DNA from: Pseudopyrenochaeta lycopersici
Taxonomy: Eukaryota; Ascomycota; Dothideomycetes; Pleosporales; Pseudopyrenochaetaceae
DNA length: 64,000 nt
Direction of reading: 5' to 3'
Assembly: GCA_003313425.1 (NCBI GenBank)
Contig: NHZP01000002.1
Coordinates: 1,488,001-1,552,000, forward strand
This document shows, piece by piece, positions 31,658 to 42,807 of the stretch (position 1 is its first letter; every line of letters starts with the position of its first letter). The notes beneath the pieces were generated by a model. The model made no database searches. It saw only the letters and a list, made by a program, of their open reading frames with translations, and was not told the DNA's origin. The position numbers were made by a program, and so were the translations under genes.

Positions 31658-32520
31658 ATTTTGGTTTAAGATGAAGTTTGGGAAGTAGTTGCTAGGTATG
31701 GATGTATATGTGGGAAGAAAAGGATTAACAGTGTAGTTTTTAAATTTGATTCAGAATACTGGAATGGTTGGAACTACCACGTCTTGAGAAGCAGTATTCT
31801 TGTCGTCTTTATATCGTTGGAGATGCTTACGACGTCTGCCGAAATATCAAGGTAGGTAGCTTCGTAATTGGCCACTTGAAAAAGTACCTTTACGATGCTT
31901 AAATCATCCCCAGACTATCATGAGCAGTATTTCAAAGCAAGTGGGTAGTGACGTGCTGGGAGCAATGACAATGACCAATGAGAGCACGGTTTCGCTTTCG
32001 ACTGTGACCGTTGATTTGTTACATCCAACACACGGATGGGCCGACACCCTGGAGGTTAGAGTGAGGATAAGGACCCAACTTCCCGTTATGATATACGCCA
32101 AACAGGCGTTGGCAAATATGGCGTAGCGATCACCGTTCTTTCGGGAGTGGGGAATTTCGCCAAGGGCTTCCTTACATCAAACCCCACATGCTCTTGAATT
32201 GGCCAATGACATCCAGACATACCAAATCCAGCTCATATTGCTCGCGCATACAACTACAGACACTTTGGTGCTTTTTCAGTACGTCGTTCCCAACTACCAA
32301 GAACGGAAAGGCAGGTGGAAGCGATTCGTTCGCATATGTGAAGCTTCATCAATGAGAAGTCGACACTCAAGCTACAGCGATATCACCCTACTTTAACCCT
32401 CGTAATATCCACGCGCTATTCACCCCTATAAAACGGCTTCAAGAAGCCATGACCATCATACAGAGGTGCTCGGAGCTTTGATCTGTACTGCACACATCAC
32501 AACGTCCAGCAAAGACAATC
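31658..32520. other. divergent promoter region, no gene seen
   Basis: 863 bp between the divergent dehydrogenase and enolase-superfamily genes. Short frames only. A TATAAA-like box lies at about 32,428, some 90 bp before the ATG of the downstream gene. Confidence 0.4.
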
Positions 32521-33636
32521 ATGTCGAGCCTTACCATTGCACGTATCGACGTCTTCCAAGTCGACTTACCCTATGCATACGGTGTTTACGTCCTATCTGC
32601 CGGGCGAGAGTACAAAAGTTTTGATTCCACAATCGTTCGCATAACCAGCAACACCGGACTCGAAGGATGGGGCGAGAGTTGCCCTTTTGGATCCACTTAC
32701 GTCGCTTCTCATGCGCTGGGAGTCAGAGCTGGCATTGCTCAGATCGCGCCTGAACTAATTGGACTTGACCCACGAAGAGTGGATCGTATCAACGACGCCA
32801 TGGACGCAGCACTGCTTGGTAACGAAGCTGCAAAGGCAGCCCTGGACATTGCCTGTTGGGATATCTTTGGAAAATCGGTTGGCCTGCCTGTGTGCGAATT
32901 GCTCGGTGGAAGGACAGCAGTAAAGCTACCAATGATCTCATCGATTGGTGTAATGAGTCCGGAGGAGATGCGTAGACAAGTTGCGGAACATAGAGCAAAT
33001 GGTTATAAAGGTCACTCCCTCAAGATCGGCCAAGATCCCATAACCGACGCTGCACTCATTGTGGCTGCTATGTCAGATAAGCAGCCTGGAGAGTTCTTCC
33101 TCGTGGACGCAAATTGCGGGCTTACTGTTGAAACCGCCCTGCGGACCCTCAAGTTGTTGCCAAAAGGGCTGGACTTTGTTCTGGAGAGCCCCTGCGCCAC
33201 ATTGCGGGAGCACATGTCCCTCCGACGTAGAACGAACATACCGATGATACTTGACGAACTTGCCACAGATGAAGCCTCAGTCATCCATGCCATTGCCAAC
33301 GATGCAGCAGAAGGCATTGGACTCAAGATCTCGAAAGCTGGCGGCCTCACGAGAAGCCGACGCCAGCGAGATATTTGTATTGCTGCAGGCTACACTATGA
33401 GTGTGCAAGATACTGTGGGATCGGATATTTCGTTTGCAGCGATTGTGCATCTAGCTCAGACAATTCCGGAGCGAAACTTGAGATGCATATTAAACACGAG
33501 AGATATGGTTACGCTGAGGACGGCAGATTGCGACTATCTTGTTCACGACGGCCGTATAACTGCGCCAACTGCACCGGGTCTAGGTATTACGCCTCGCTTG
33601 GATGCGCTAGGAGATCCAGTAGCTAGCTACTCATAG
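32521..33636 (+). CDS. Enolase-superfamily dehydratase, cis-3-hydroxy-L-proline dehydratase-like
   Basis: Single-exon protein of 371 residues of the mandelate racemase/muconate lactonizing subgroup. Sequence flavour, particularly YGVYVLSAGREYKSFDSTIV and GWGESCPFGSTYVASHALG, fits cis-3-hydroxy-L-proline dehydratases that feed hydroxyproline into proline catabolism. That specific substrate is a family-level inference. Superfamily residues are visible. The metal ligands are D196 (VDANCG), E222 (LESPC) and D245 (LDELATD). Candidate base lysines are K168 (SLKIG) and K269/K272 (LKISKAGG). The N-terminal capping domain spans roughly residues 1-130. It is divergent from the dehydrogenase gene, but no shared pathway is evident. 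Confidence 0.88.
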   Translation: MSSLTIARIDVFQVDLPYAYGVYVLSAGREYKSFDSTIVRITSNTGLEGWGESCPFGSTYVASHALGVRAGIAQIAPELIGLDPRRVDRINDAMDAALLGNEAAKAALDIACWDIFGKSVGLPVCELLGGRTAVKLPMISSIGVMSPEEMRRQVAEHRANGYKGHSLKIGQDPITDAALIVAAMSDKQPGEFFLVDANCGLTVETALRTLKLLPKGLDFVLESPCATLREHMSLRRRTNIPMILDELATDEASVIHAIANDAAEGIGLKISKAGGLTRSRRQRDICIAAGYTMSVQDTVGSDISFAAIVHLAQTIPERNLRCILNTRDMVTLRTADCDYLVHDGRITAPTAPGLGITPRLDALGDPVASYS

Positions 33637-34468
33637 ATAAAGATTGTTATAAGCACGTATTCGGACTTTGAGCATCTACATCTATTCACAACTCCGTGAT
33701 ATGAAGACACAAATCAATTCCAGCAGACACAAATCACTCATTGAACTGTTGACAGGACGTGGCAGTGATACTCCAACTGCACTGTCTTCATGAATATCGT
33801 CCGCCTCGCCCGCAATCTAGACAGCCTCCAATGTTAGAATCCGAGAATGGTCAGAGTGGAGGACATTTCACTACTTTGTTATTACTCGAGGGCATATACG
33901 TTTCCATGTTCATGCCGGGCAAGATCAAGAATTAGGAATCTCGAGCGGTGTATTTGGGCGTTCAGGAATCCATTGGCCCAAAGTGAAGAGCCTGATGATC
34001 AAAGACAGGTGATGGTTTTGTACAAAGTTTGGTTCCTATCTACCGTCGAGACTCGCCCATTCCACGCAAATCTACACGAGGATCCATGCTCAAATCTCAA
34101 GCATGTCGACACTGTCTCTAGTGAGCGACCGAAATGGAGAGGAGATTGTGACGAATTCGCAAATTACTTTCACATGGAAAGACTTTCTGATTCATATCCT
34201 ATCGAAACATGGTTGGGCTACAACACCCATGCACTAATTCAGTCCCGACAACTCCTACATATGTGATAGATGATAGAACAGATAGGAGCCATGCAATATG
34301 GTGGGGAGATTAAAAATGCACCAAATACAAATCCGAGTCATAGCCCGTCTCGTCAATGCAATCCAGTCGCAGACGCCAAATAATGCAGCCTTCATGTCAC
34401 TTCATACAACAAGTCCATAATCTCCAAACCCTCTTGATAGATTCATCAGCTAGTTCCGATGATTCAGT
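33637..34468. other. intergenic, no confident gene
   Basis: A 139-codon open frame (33,847-34,266, plus strand) is present. It has unusual composition and no recognisable family, so it is not called. Confidence 0.4.
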
Positions 34469-36538
34469 CTACCTCCCGTAGCCATTGGTGGGGGCACTTC
34501 CACTGCTCGACGCAATTGGGATAGCGCTGAGGGGTTTCCAGATCTTGACTTTCGCATCATCACCTGCGGAGGCGAAGACAGTGGGGTCCTTCGGGTGCCA
34601 TGCAACGCTGTTGACGCAGCCTGGGTGTGCATCAAGAGTTTCAATAAGGAGGCCGTTGGAACGCCATATATATATATGAGAATCTGATGCACATGTAAGC
34701 GACAATCACTTGGCGAAATTGATATAGACGTACCTTCACTGCCGCTTACTACGAAGTTCTCATCTGCCCCGCCAAACGCCGAGCGGATGATGAACTGTTT
34801 CTGCTGATGCGCTTCAAAATTCCGGATAACTTCTCCAGTGTCAATCTCCATGAGCTTGATCATATCTTGGTTCATGCTGACTAGCATGTGTCTTGAATCT
34901 TGGCTGATTGTCACGCTCGTTAATTTCACTTCGTCAAGCTGCGTTTCGCCAATTTTCTCGTAGCTGGTGTAGTCAAAGACAATAATAGAGCTTTCAGAGA
35001 CAACCACGAGGCGTTTGCCATCAGGGGAAATGGCTAGGTCGTTTGCGCGGAGTTTAGAGCCTTCTTCGCAGAAGTTGTGGACGAGATGGCCGTCAAGGTC
35101 CCAAATGCCGCAGCCCATTTTGTCGTCTTGGGAGCCAATGATGACGTGCTTGCCAGAGGGTGCCCAGGCTGCTGTTGTGCATGGATAGGTAAAGTCACTG
35201 ATACATTGTATGCACACGCCAGTCTAGACAAGTCAGCTTGCTTCTGCACACAGAGTTTGCATACACATACCTTGACGTCCCATATCCGTGCAGAGTTCTC
35301 TGGCTGCGAACAACATGTTACGATCTTTGTGTCATCTGGACTCCATGCGAGATGCGTGACGCCTGATCCCTGATGTTCATCAAGATGATGTACCTTTTTA
35401 TACGAAGTTGTTTCATAAATGATTATCGTTGTGTCTTTGCTTGTGGATGCCAACCTTGTGCCGTCATTTGAATACTTCAGGAACCACACTTCATCCGTGT
35501 GGTGCCGGAGATCGAAGACAGCCTTCGTTGGGAAGTCTTCTCTTTCGCAATTGTGGTCGAGATAGAGGGAAGGTGAAGCTGTAGTATTGTGATAGAGACA
35601 GTTCCCGATCCAGCCATCCTTTACCTCGTTCAGGAGTACAGCTAATCGATGCTCTGGGATCATGACACTGGGAGAGATGTATTCTGTATCGGGTTAGCAC
35701 AGGATTGCAAGAAAATTGGAGCGCTTTGCTTACTTGAAAGGTCAGACAGGAGATGAGTCCTCGACTCGCCGCGGGCACCTTCCCATTGGGCTTGGTGCCT
35801 CAGATCTTCAGCAGATTGGCACATCATGAGACTGGGCTATTGTTAGTGTCCATGCAGGTGATTGTTCTGCACCGAATGGTCTCACCTTGAAAGAGCGTGT
35901 AATTGGCCCACGTCCTGATGCAGTGGCGTAAGCTCCTGCCGTAGTACTGTGAGCGCCTTGCCGAGCTCTCTCCGCTCCAGCAGCTCCAAATACTTCTGCT
36001 GCTTCATCCAGAAGAGCATCTCATCCCGATTTGCACCCTCGGCTAGTGGTAAGCCTCCAGAGTGCTGTGAGTTCGGTCTTGACCTTGACTTCCCCCACGA
36101 CTTGCCATACGACCCGTCTAGACCGATGCCTCCTCCATTATCGTAAGTATTTGTGCCAAACAATAGCTCTTCTGCTTCCGGCCAGTCTCCACTCAGCACG
36201 GCACTCCGGAATGACGCCACGGTTGGCCCCTCCAGTTGAAAGCCGCTTTCCTTGCACAGCGCTCCTGCAGCTTTGTCATAGCCCAGATCAGTCAGGCCCT
36301 GTATCAGTATCCGCGTAACCTCTTCCCTGTCGTGGCCAAAGAAGGTTGTGGGAACTGGCTTGCCATTCGCTACCGGGCCTCCATTTGTGTACGAGCCGTT
36401 GCTCTCGGATCTCGCATGCGAGTCTCCGTTCTGTGTTTTGGCCAGGGGTGATCGGGGCCCCGAAGACCGTGATGATCCGTTTGTCAAGTTCTGTGAAGGG
36501 GAGCGGGAGTGTTTTGAAGCGTCGTTGTCAAGGCGCAT
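34469..36538 (-). CDS. WD40 protein with LisH/CTLH, Gid7 / WDR26 type
   Basis: Subunit of the GID/CTLH ubiquitin ligase family (Gid7 in yeast, WDR26 in animals), which marks gluconeogenic enzymes and other targets for degradation. Five exons, 35886-36538, 35734-35831, 35271-35683, 34734-35223 and 34469-34683, give 622 residues from the first ATG. A disordered N-terminus precedes the LisH-like helix (EEVTRILIQGLTDLGYDKAA). The CTLH block is FWMKQQKYLELLERRELGKAL to LHALSSLMMCQSAEDLRHQA. WD repeats follow: DEVWFLKYSNDGTRLASTS, VTHLAWSPDDTKIVTC, AAWAPSGKHVIIGS and SVAWHPKDPTVFASAGDD. The reading frame stays open for about 320 bp upstream without an ATG (Pro/Ser-rich, then KRKYSFSESDEAEDDAATRR), so the true N-terminus may be further upstream. 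Confidence 0.9.
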
Positions 36539-37945
36539 TGTCCCGTCTTGTCTGCGCCTGCGCTTCGATAGGTGATGGGAAGGCCGGCCTAGGATCCGGC
36601 GTGTTGCAGCGTCGTCCTCAGCTTCGTCGCTCTCGGAGAAGCTGTATTTGCGCTTCCCAGCCGTAGTGAGTTCGGATGGAGCTGTAGTGCTTGCGGTGGG
36701 CTGCTCGGGAGCTCTGGCGGCGGGATCGGAGGTGGTTGAGTGGGCAGAGAGTGGTGGGGAAGTAGAAGCTGGGGTGTTCGGCGTGGTTGGGCGGTCGGAG
36801 GCGATTGGGGGAGGAGGGATCGGGGTAGTTTCGTCTGCCAGGACGAACGCTGGGGCAGGTTACCCGCAGATGATGCAGGTATTCGCTGTTGGCAGCGCTG
36901 TGCCGGTGGTCGGATTCGTTTGGCGGGTCAGGAAGGCACCATCGGCGGTTCTGGCATGTGGGAAGCCGGGCTGGAGCTGGGGGCACCGCCTGGGGCGCTG
37001 GGCGAGGCAGTCGTGAAGCGTCGTGGGCGCTCGGCGGGCGATGTCACGACGGGCACGATGAGGTCAGGATGTGAGCAGGCGGTGCGTCGTACGCTCGTTC
37101 CAGAAGGCGGTGTAGCTCTACGGAGGCAGGCAGCGTGGGCATATGGCGGCCGTGGCGGTCTTGTCGTGTCCTGAGTCGCCGTGTTTAAAGTTGTAGGTAG
37201 CTCGTGGTAGTCGCTCCCAGTGGAGGCTGGACGCTGGATGCGGTAATCGTTGTCCGCCGAACTTGGCAGGCACCAGCTTTGGCGACAGCCAGCGCAGTGC
37301 GGGTGCCAACAAAGATCGAGGGGGGATTGCCGTTTGAAACAACAGGCAGCGATTCAACAAATGCCCAGGCAAAGTATCTGTGCACATGTATTGTCTTGCA
37401 TAGACAGGCACCCAAGTCTTGCTCGGGTGGAGCCGTCGCGATAAGACCGAGCTAACCATCTATCACGCGCCCCGCTACCGCCTCCACTATGAATGTCTTG
37501 CTCGCCACTTCAATCTATACCTCTATCCAAGGTGAACAGATACCTGTCGTGAAGCCCGCTGCAGAGCGAGCGACCAACAGGCTCACCACGTCACATGAAA
37601 CACTGCACGCGCTGTTATGACAAACAACCAACCAGCTTAGCGGGCATCATGGCCGTGTGCAAATAGCCGCTAAGCTAACCATATGATCATGTTAGCGTAA
37701 GCCATAGTGTGGCATCATTTGGGCTTGCCATGATGGAGACTGGATGACTTGAATTGTTATTGTGTTCTCTATATCCACCTTCTTAGGTACGTGAAGCTCC
37801 CGAGGCCACCACGTCTTCTGCTCCGTCTTCTTTATTCACATCTTGATCGTTTGTATTCCTATCACATGATTTACACCTTCCACACTCATGTACCAGTGAG
37901 GTAGAAATCAACAGATCATTCTCACTATTCAACACACCTTCCTGC
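36539..37945. other. GC-rich upstream region plus intergenic palindromes
   Basis: 36,539-37,450 is GC-rich with long open frames on both strands. Part of it (36,539-36,860, minus) is probably N-terminal coding or 5' UTR of the WD40 gene. Two overlapping inverted repeats occupy 37,634-37,696. No independent gene is supported. Confidence 0.4.
37634..37696. repeat. overlapping inverted repeats
   Basis: AGCTTAGCGG at 37634-37643 is perfectly inverted as CCGCTAAGCT at 37667-37676, with a 23-nt loop. Overlapping it, GCTAAC at 37673-37678 is inverted as GTTAGC at 37691-37696. Confidence 0.7.
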
Positions 37946-39800
37946 TTAGATCCTCATTGTAGCGTTGCTGCCGGCTTCATGCTGCTTGAACCAATTCAAG
38001 AACTGGAAAGCACTCGCCTTTGGCGTCCTCTCAAGGCTCGTGTAGTTGACATACTGGACGCCAAATCTCACAGCCGTACCCAGCGACCACTCAAAGTTAT
38101 CGTATATAGACCAACCCCACGCTCCGGTGACGTTTACCTTATCCTCATGAATGGACAGTAGAATGTTGTCAAGATACTGCTGGAAGTAATCTGCCCTCTT
38201 CAAGTCCCACAGCGCCGAGTTGAGGTTAGTCCATTGCGCTTCAAACGGCTCCGCGTATCCGAACTCAGTCACCACGATATCGGGGACCGACGGGAAAAGG
38301 ACTGTTGTTATGTGCTTCAAGAAGCGACGAACACCTGCAGGTGCGTTGTAGAACCAGCTCATCGCCGGGTCAGCTGCCGGACCGATGGGGAACCCATTCG
38401 GCGCAACGCTTGCCGAACCCGCGCAATCAGGGAACGCAGGGTGCGAGCGGTTACTCGTGCATGCCTCCAAACCACCGTCGACTTCGAAGGCGAGGAAGCT
38501 GCTGTAGGGATCGATGGCATAGAAGTCGCAGCTGCCCTTGATCAAGTCTTTCTCTTCTTGTGTAAGCGTAGGTAGCAAGTCACCAAGCGTATCTCTGAGA
38601 CTCTCGGGGTAATCGCCATCAGTCCATGGACCTCCGAACCAGCCGATGCTGAAGTCAAAGTTTCGCTGGCGTGCGACCTCGTCGGCGGGTGAAGTGCTAT
38701 TGGCTTCGTAGTAGTTGCCTGAATTCTTGAAGGTGATCCGACCGCGACCCTTGAACTCCTCATGGTACCATTTCGCGACCTTGGCGTGCGCAAGTAGGGT
38801 ATGGTGACCACACAGGAACCTCGCCTTGACGCCTCCGGTCACGCCATTGGGAGCCGGATAGTATTTGCCAGCTGGGTAGTATGAGTACTGCCAATTGCAG
38901 TACTGCGGCTCATTGATAGTGAACCACTCATCAACGTAGGCATCATAGCGTGTGATTACGAATTTTGCGTAGTTGAAGAAGTCGTCTACGACGCGGCGAT
39001 CTGACCACGCGCCATATTCGTTGAAGAGAGCAAGAGGCGTGTCCCAATGGAAGAGAGTCACGGCTGGATGGAGACCTTGAGCGTGCATCTCTGAGATCAC
39101 ATCGTCGTAGTGCTTTACTGCATCCTCGTTGACTGGGCCGTGGCCAAAGGGGAAGAAGCGCGGCCAGGAGAAGCTAGGACTGAATGCTGCGGATAATTAG
39201 CATTCGCCATATTATCAAGCGTTTACATGTATCAATGCAAACAAGGTTTGGAATCGTACCCTTGACACCCAAGCTCTTCAACCTTGCGAAATCCTGCTTA
39301 TACAAGTAGTAGTGGCTACCAACCACATCACCCGTGGTGTTGTCCGCAACAAAGTTTGGCACTCGATGGGCTAAAAGATCCCAGATACTGGGACCCTTGC
39401 CCTCGTCTTTGGCTGCGCCTTCGATCTGGTACGCAGACGAGCTAAAGCCCCATTGGAAGCCTGCAGGCAGTTTCAAGTCCTTGGTCTCAGGGTATGCACT
39501 GCCAACAAGGGCGTGGTAATAATGGGGGTCTGGCTGTGGGTACGCAGTTGGCTCGGGTGTTGGCGAAACCGTGGATACAACAGGACCTGTGGCAACGGGT
39601 CCTACAAGGTCCCACAGAGAGGCAAGCGCGTTGGGAGAGAAATCCGTGCGTGTGAAAGCCGTTGGCTGCGCTGAGGCATTGAAGCTTGCAGTGCTGTATC
39701 CGGAGGGGGCGGCAAAGGATATTGTTGCTGTACCGTTGCTCTGAGCGGCGGCAGGGGTAGACCACAGGAGCAGACCGAGAACAGGAAGCAATTGTGCCAT
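37946..39800 (-). CDS. Secreted beta-glucosidase, glycoside hydrolase family 1
   Basis: Hydrolyses beta-linked glucosides (cellobiose or aryl-glucosides), outside the cell. Two exons, 39260-39800 and 37946-39186, around a 73-bp intron at 39187-39259 give 593 residues. ATG 39800 was chosen because it gives a clean signal peptide (MAQLLPVLGLLLWSTPAAA); an upstream in-frame ATG at 39860 would bury it. A Ser/Thr/Pro-rich spacer of about 110 residues precedes the GH1 barrel, which starts at LPAGFQWGFSSSAYQIEGAA. The acid/base Glu is E273 in FTINEPQ. The nucleophile is E488 in VVTEFG, where most family members have TENG. Many N-glycosylation sites are present. Confidence 0.93.
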
Positions 39801-40712
39801 CTTGAAGAGATTGAACCGAAAGGAGAAGGAACAATCGCGTAAAGAAAAGTAAGAGGGCACAGAGGATAGTACTTAAGGAAAGTATTACCCAAAGAATTTC
39901 CCCTATGCCAGGTAGCTACCAGGTAGCTTCCATGAGCCCATGTACCTACATGGTCCAGCGCATATCTCATGTCACCTCATCGTTGTTTCCCGGTATTACT
40001 CTCTCGGCGTACAGGGAACCCCTCATCTGCTGCATATATATGGGTCTTGAGCAATCCAAAAGTTTAGACAGGCAGAAACCGCATGGTTCGTCGTTGGTCA
40101 ATTGCTCAGAGCTAAGGCAAGCTCCAAGCTTCGCCGCGGTACAAAACCCTAATGTAGGGCCGTGGAAAAGGCTAAAGAACGTCATCAGTCGAGAGCTTCC
40201 CGGAGGAACCAGGGTGAATTGTCCGTGCCAGAAATGGCATGGTGCGCGTTCTCGCCCACCTGATTGGTGGACGATGGGCTTCTGGAAGCGTTCCCCCTCA
40301 GACTGTACCTTGCGGGGAAGGCGGTTTTGCTTGGGACCATGCACCACGCTGAATTCTGGAGGACGTAGGAGCGACATCGAAATCCTACTTGGCCGGGTGA
40401 GCATTCACGTTAGGATAGTCTGTGGTGTGACGGACCGTGTCCCGAAGCTTCACCCGATCAAGATAGGACAGCGCAAAAGCCAAGAATGGACAAGATTGGT
40501 TGAAGAAGATCTATGTTGTGTGTTGACAGCAGACGAGGTCTATCTTATTGGTAAACTACCCTCAAATTTTGGTGACCAAAACGCCGGTACCAATTTTGTC
40601 GCGCGTTCATGGTATTCGGCTGCATTGCGGTAATTTCCAGATCCGCGGGCTACAGCTATCGAAATGCTCATCAATTCGGATTTGTGAAGTCGTCCGGGCA
40701 GGCCCATGTTGC
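39801..40712. other. intergenic / promoter of beta-glucosidase
   Basis: 912 bp upstream of the beta-glucosidase and downstream of the histone-chaperone gene. GCGGGG (CreA consensus SYGGRG) lies near 40,312 and a CCAAT box (minus strand) near 40,263. Both are short motifs that occur by chance. A 242-codon plus-strand frame (39,905-40,633) is not supported. Confidence 0.35.
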
Positions 40713-41936
40713 CTACGCCTTCCGCTGCTTCTTGGCAGGCGGCGATTGTCCTGACTTTCTGCCCTTGCCAACCAAAGCTCGGATATCAACTTCCTGATCG
40801 GAGTCGTCTTGATCCTCTCCTTCGCTCAAGTCCATAACGTCAAGCTCTGATAGGTCCTCGTCGTCCTCGTCGATCTCGTCCTCATCAAAAGTCGCTTCTG
40901 TGAATGGTCAGCGCCAGGTCAGTAGTTACGACGATCAATGAACGTACTGTAGTACTTGATCGCATTGGTCCACATGTCCTCCGCAATTATGGTGGCAACC
41001 TCATCACCGCCAGGGAAGACTTCGATCTCCTGGTAGTCTTGCGGATCCTCCTCATCTTCATCCTCGCTCTCCTCAATCTTCTCTCCTCGCTTGATCTTCT
41101 CCAACTTCTCTTTGTCCTCCTTGATCACCTGCTCTGACTCTTCGGCACTGACCCATCTGTAGCCTGAAACAAAACCAAAGAGGCCGAAGAAGCTTATTGA
41201 AGCATCTGTGAATGTTTCAATCTTCTGCGACAGCTGCTTATATGCCTTTGTCTTGGTTTCCTGTTTCCTAGCCTCGCCGTCGGATGTGTTGATTGCGAGC
41301 TTCTTCCTCTCCTCGCCAAATTGGTAGGCTGCGTCAGTGAGACCAGCGGTCAGGTCCTTGCCATTCTTCCAGTTAATTTTGACGGGCTCAGATACAAGAC
41401 CTGCCCAATCCTTGGTCTTGCGGAACCAGAATTTCTTCTCTAGCTCTTTGTCCTCAAAGTATTCATTCTCACTGAATCCGAACTTGAGCGAAAAGCTACG
41501 CGGTGAGCCCTTGGGGTCATCGAGCTCGAATCGTGAAACCTCAAAGGTCTCGAAGCATTCCGCGAAGACTTTGGAGTCGGAGGGCAGGATGAAGTTGTCG
41601 ATCTCGGGAGGCGCCTGCTCGAAGACCAGGGACCAAAAGTGCGGGATATTTGCTGCAAAATCGGCACGCTTCTTGTATAGTGGGGCTTGAAGTGCTTCGG
41701 CTATGCGGACTGCATTGTGTTAGTTGTTCTTGTCCTGTTCTGCAGCGACAAAGTCTAGATAGCCTATATCTGGGAGCGTGCGCAAGCGATCAAGATAAGA
41801 ACTTACTGATCTCTAATTCAGCATCCTCAAACTCAGTTTCGAGGACGCTGAGCTCCTCAAATTTCGCCATGAGGTCTTCAGGCGTAGGATGCTCGGCGTG
41901 CGAACACATTGCGATTGAGGTTTCTATGAAAGGCAT
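40713..41936 (-). CDS. NAP-family histone chaperone, SET/Vps75 type
   Basis: Binds H3-H4; Vps75 is the partner that directs Rtt109 acetylation of H3. Three exons, 41807-41936, 40948-41709 and 40713-40897, with introns 41710-41806 and 40898-40947, give 358 residues. An internal Met at 41909 is an alternative start. The dimerisation helix is EFEDAELEI joined by splicing to IRIAEALQAPLYKKRADF. The earmuff domain carries IPHFWSLVFEQAPPEI, then FSENEYFEDKELEKKFWF, VKINWKNGKDLT and AEDMWTNAIKYY. The WKNGKDLT block favours SET/Vps75 over Nap1. The tail is Asp/Glu-rich and ends in a basic nuclear signal (GKGRKSGQSPPAKKQRKA). The exact orthology is inferred. Confidence 0.88.
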
Positions 41937-42807
41937 ATTTCAGTTCTGATCTCCATACAGTCGCGAGGTCAAAGCCACTTACTTGGAGGGGGTTCCTTAT
42001 CGGCTTAAGATATCGGTGGAGGTGGTTGAGCCGTACTGAAGTGTTGAGCTGCAAGAACATCTCAACTCAAAATTAATTTGGGGAACTGCTACAGGGATTC
42101 GAGCGTGGTGGAGCGCAAGCACAGACCTGCTTGGAGCGGGGACATCCCGCGTTCTGCTGGACTCACCCACGTTTGATCGTCCAGGCCGAAAGGCATCCGT
42201 GGTACTCTGGGCAGAAAGATAACACTGCACATGTACCCAACAGTCACACTACATGTTCAGCGACCGACGTGACTAGGCCCTGCTAAGAGGCTGCCTACTT
42301 TGCACAACTTTGATTTGGGGCACTCAAGCTATGGGAGGTAAACTGTCCTAGCTGTCATGATCAATGGGCCGAATCTAACGTCTCAACTAGTAGTGTACCT
42401 CTATCGATTTTCTACAAGCACCATAGCTTTGCCCAGTGGTATTCGCGCCTTTGTGAACCCGGCAAGTCATAACTTTGCCGTCGTGTGAATACCCTCAAAT
42501 CCCTCCAAACACAGTCTCGTTTGGGGGAAAGTTCCTTTCTAGTGTAAGACAACAAGCACAGAGTATAACTGCAGTGAGTCGTGAAATGACTCAGGACACT
42601 TATTTCGTCTCCTCTACAGCCCTGCATGCGGTAAAGCAACAGATGATTCACACTTCAATGTGGCTGCGTATGCAACATTACCACGCAGGCAGCTGACTGA
42701 GCCTATCACTGTTGCCACTTCCCCGTCTTACCACCTCGACTTCACTTCTCGCACGCTTTCAACCCTATTTTCTGTGCTGAATCCCAGTGAGAATCTACGA
42801 CACAATC
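41937..42807. other. divergent promoter region, no gene seen
   Basis: 871 bp between the divergent chaperone gene and the nucleotidyltransferase-like gene. No supported feature. Confidence 0.45.

Noticed and set aside
33847..34266. 139-codon plus-strand frame
   Set aside because: No recognisable motif, odd composition, no splice support.
36648..37174. overlapping plus-strand frames rich in Gly/Trp/Val
   Set aside because: Located in a GC-rich stretch where all frames stay open; antisense to the likely 5' end of the WD40 gene.
39905..40633. 242-codon plus-strand open frame upstream of the beta-glucosidase
   Set aside because: High Cys/Trp/Arg content, no domain, and it lies across the promoter of a well-supported gene. 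Frames of this length appear by chance at this GC content.
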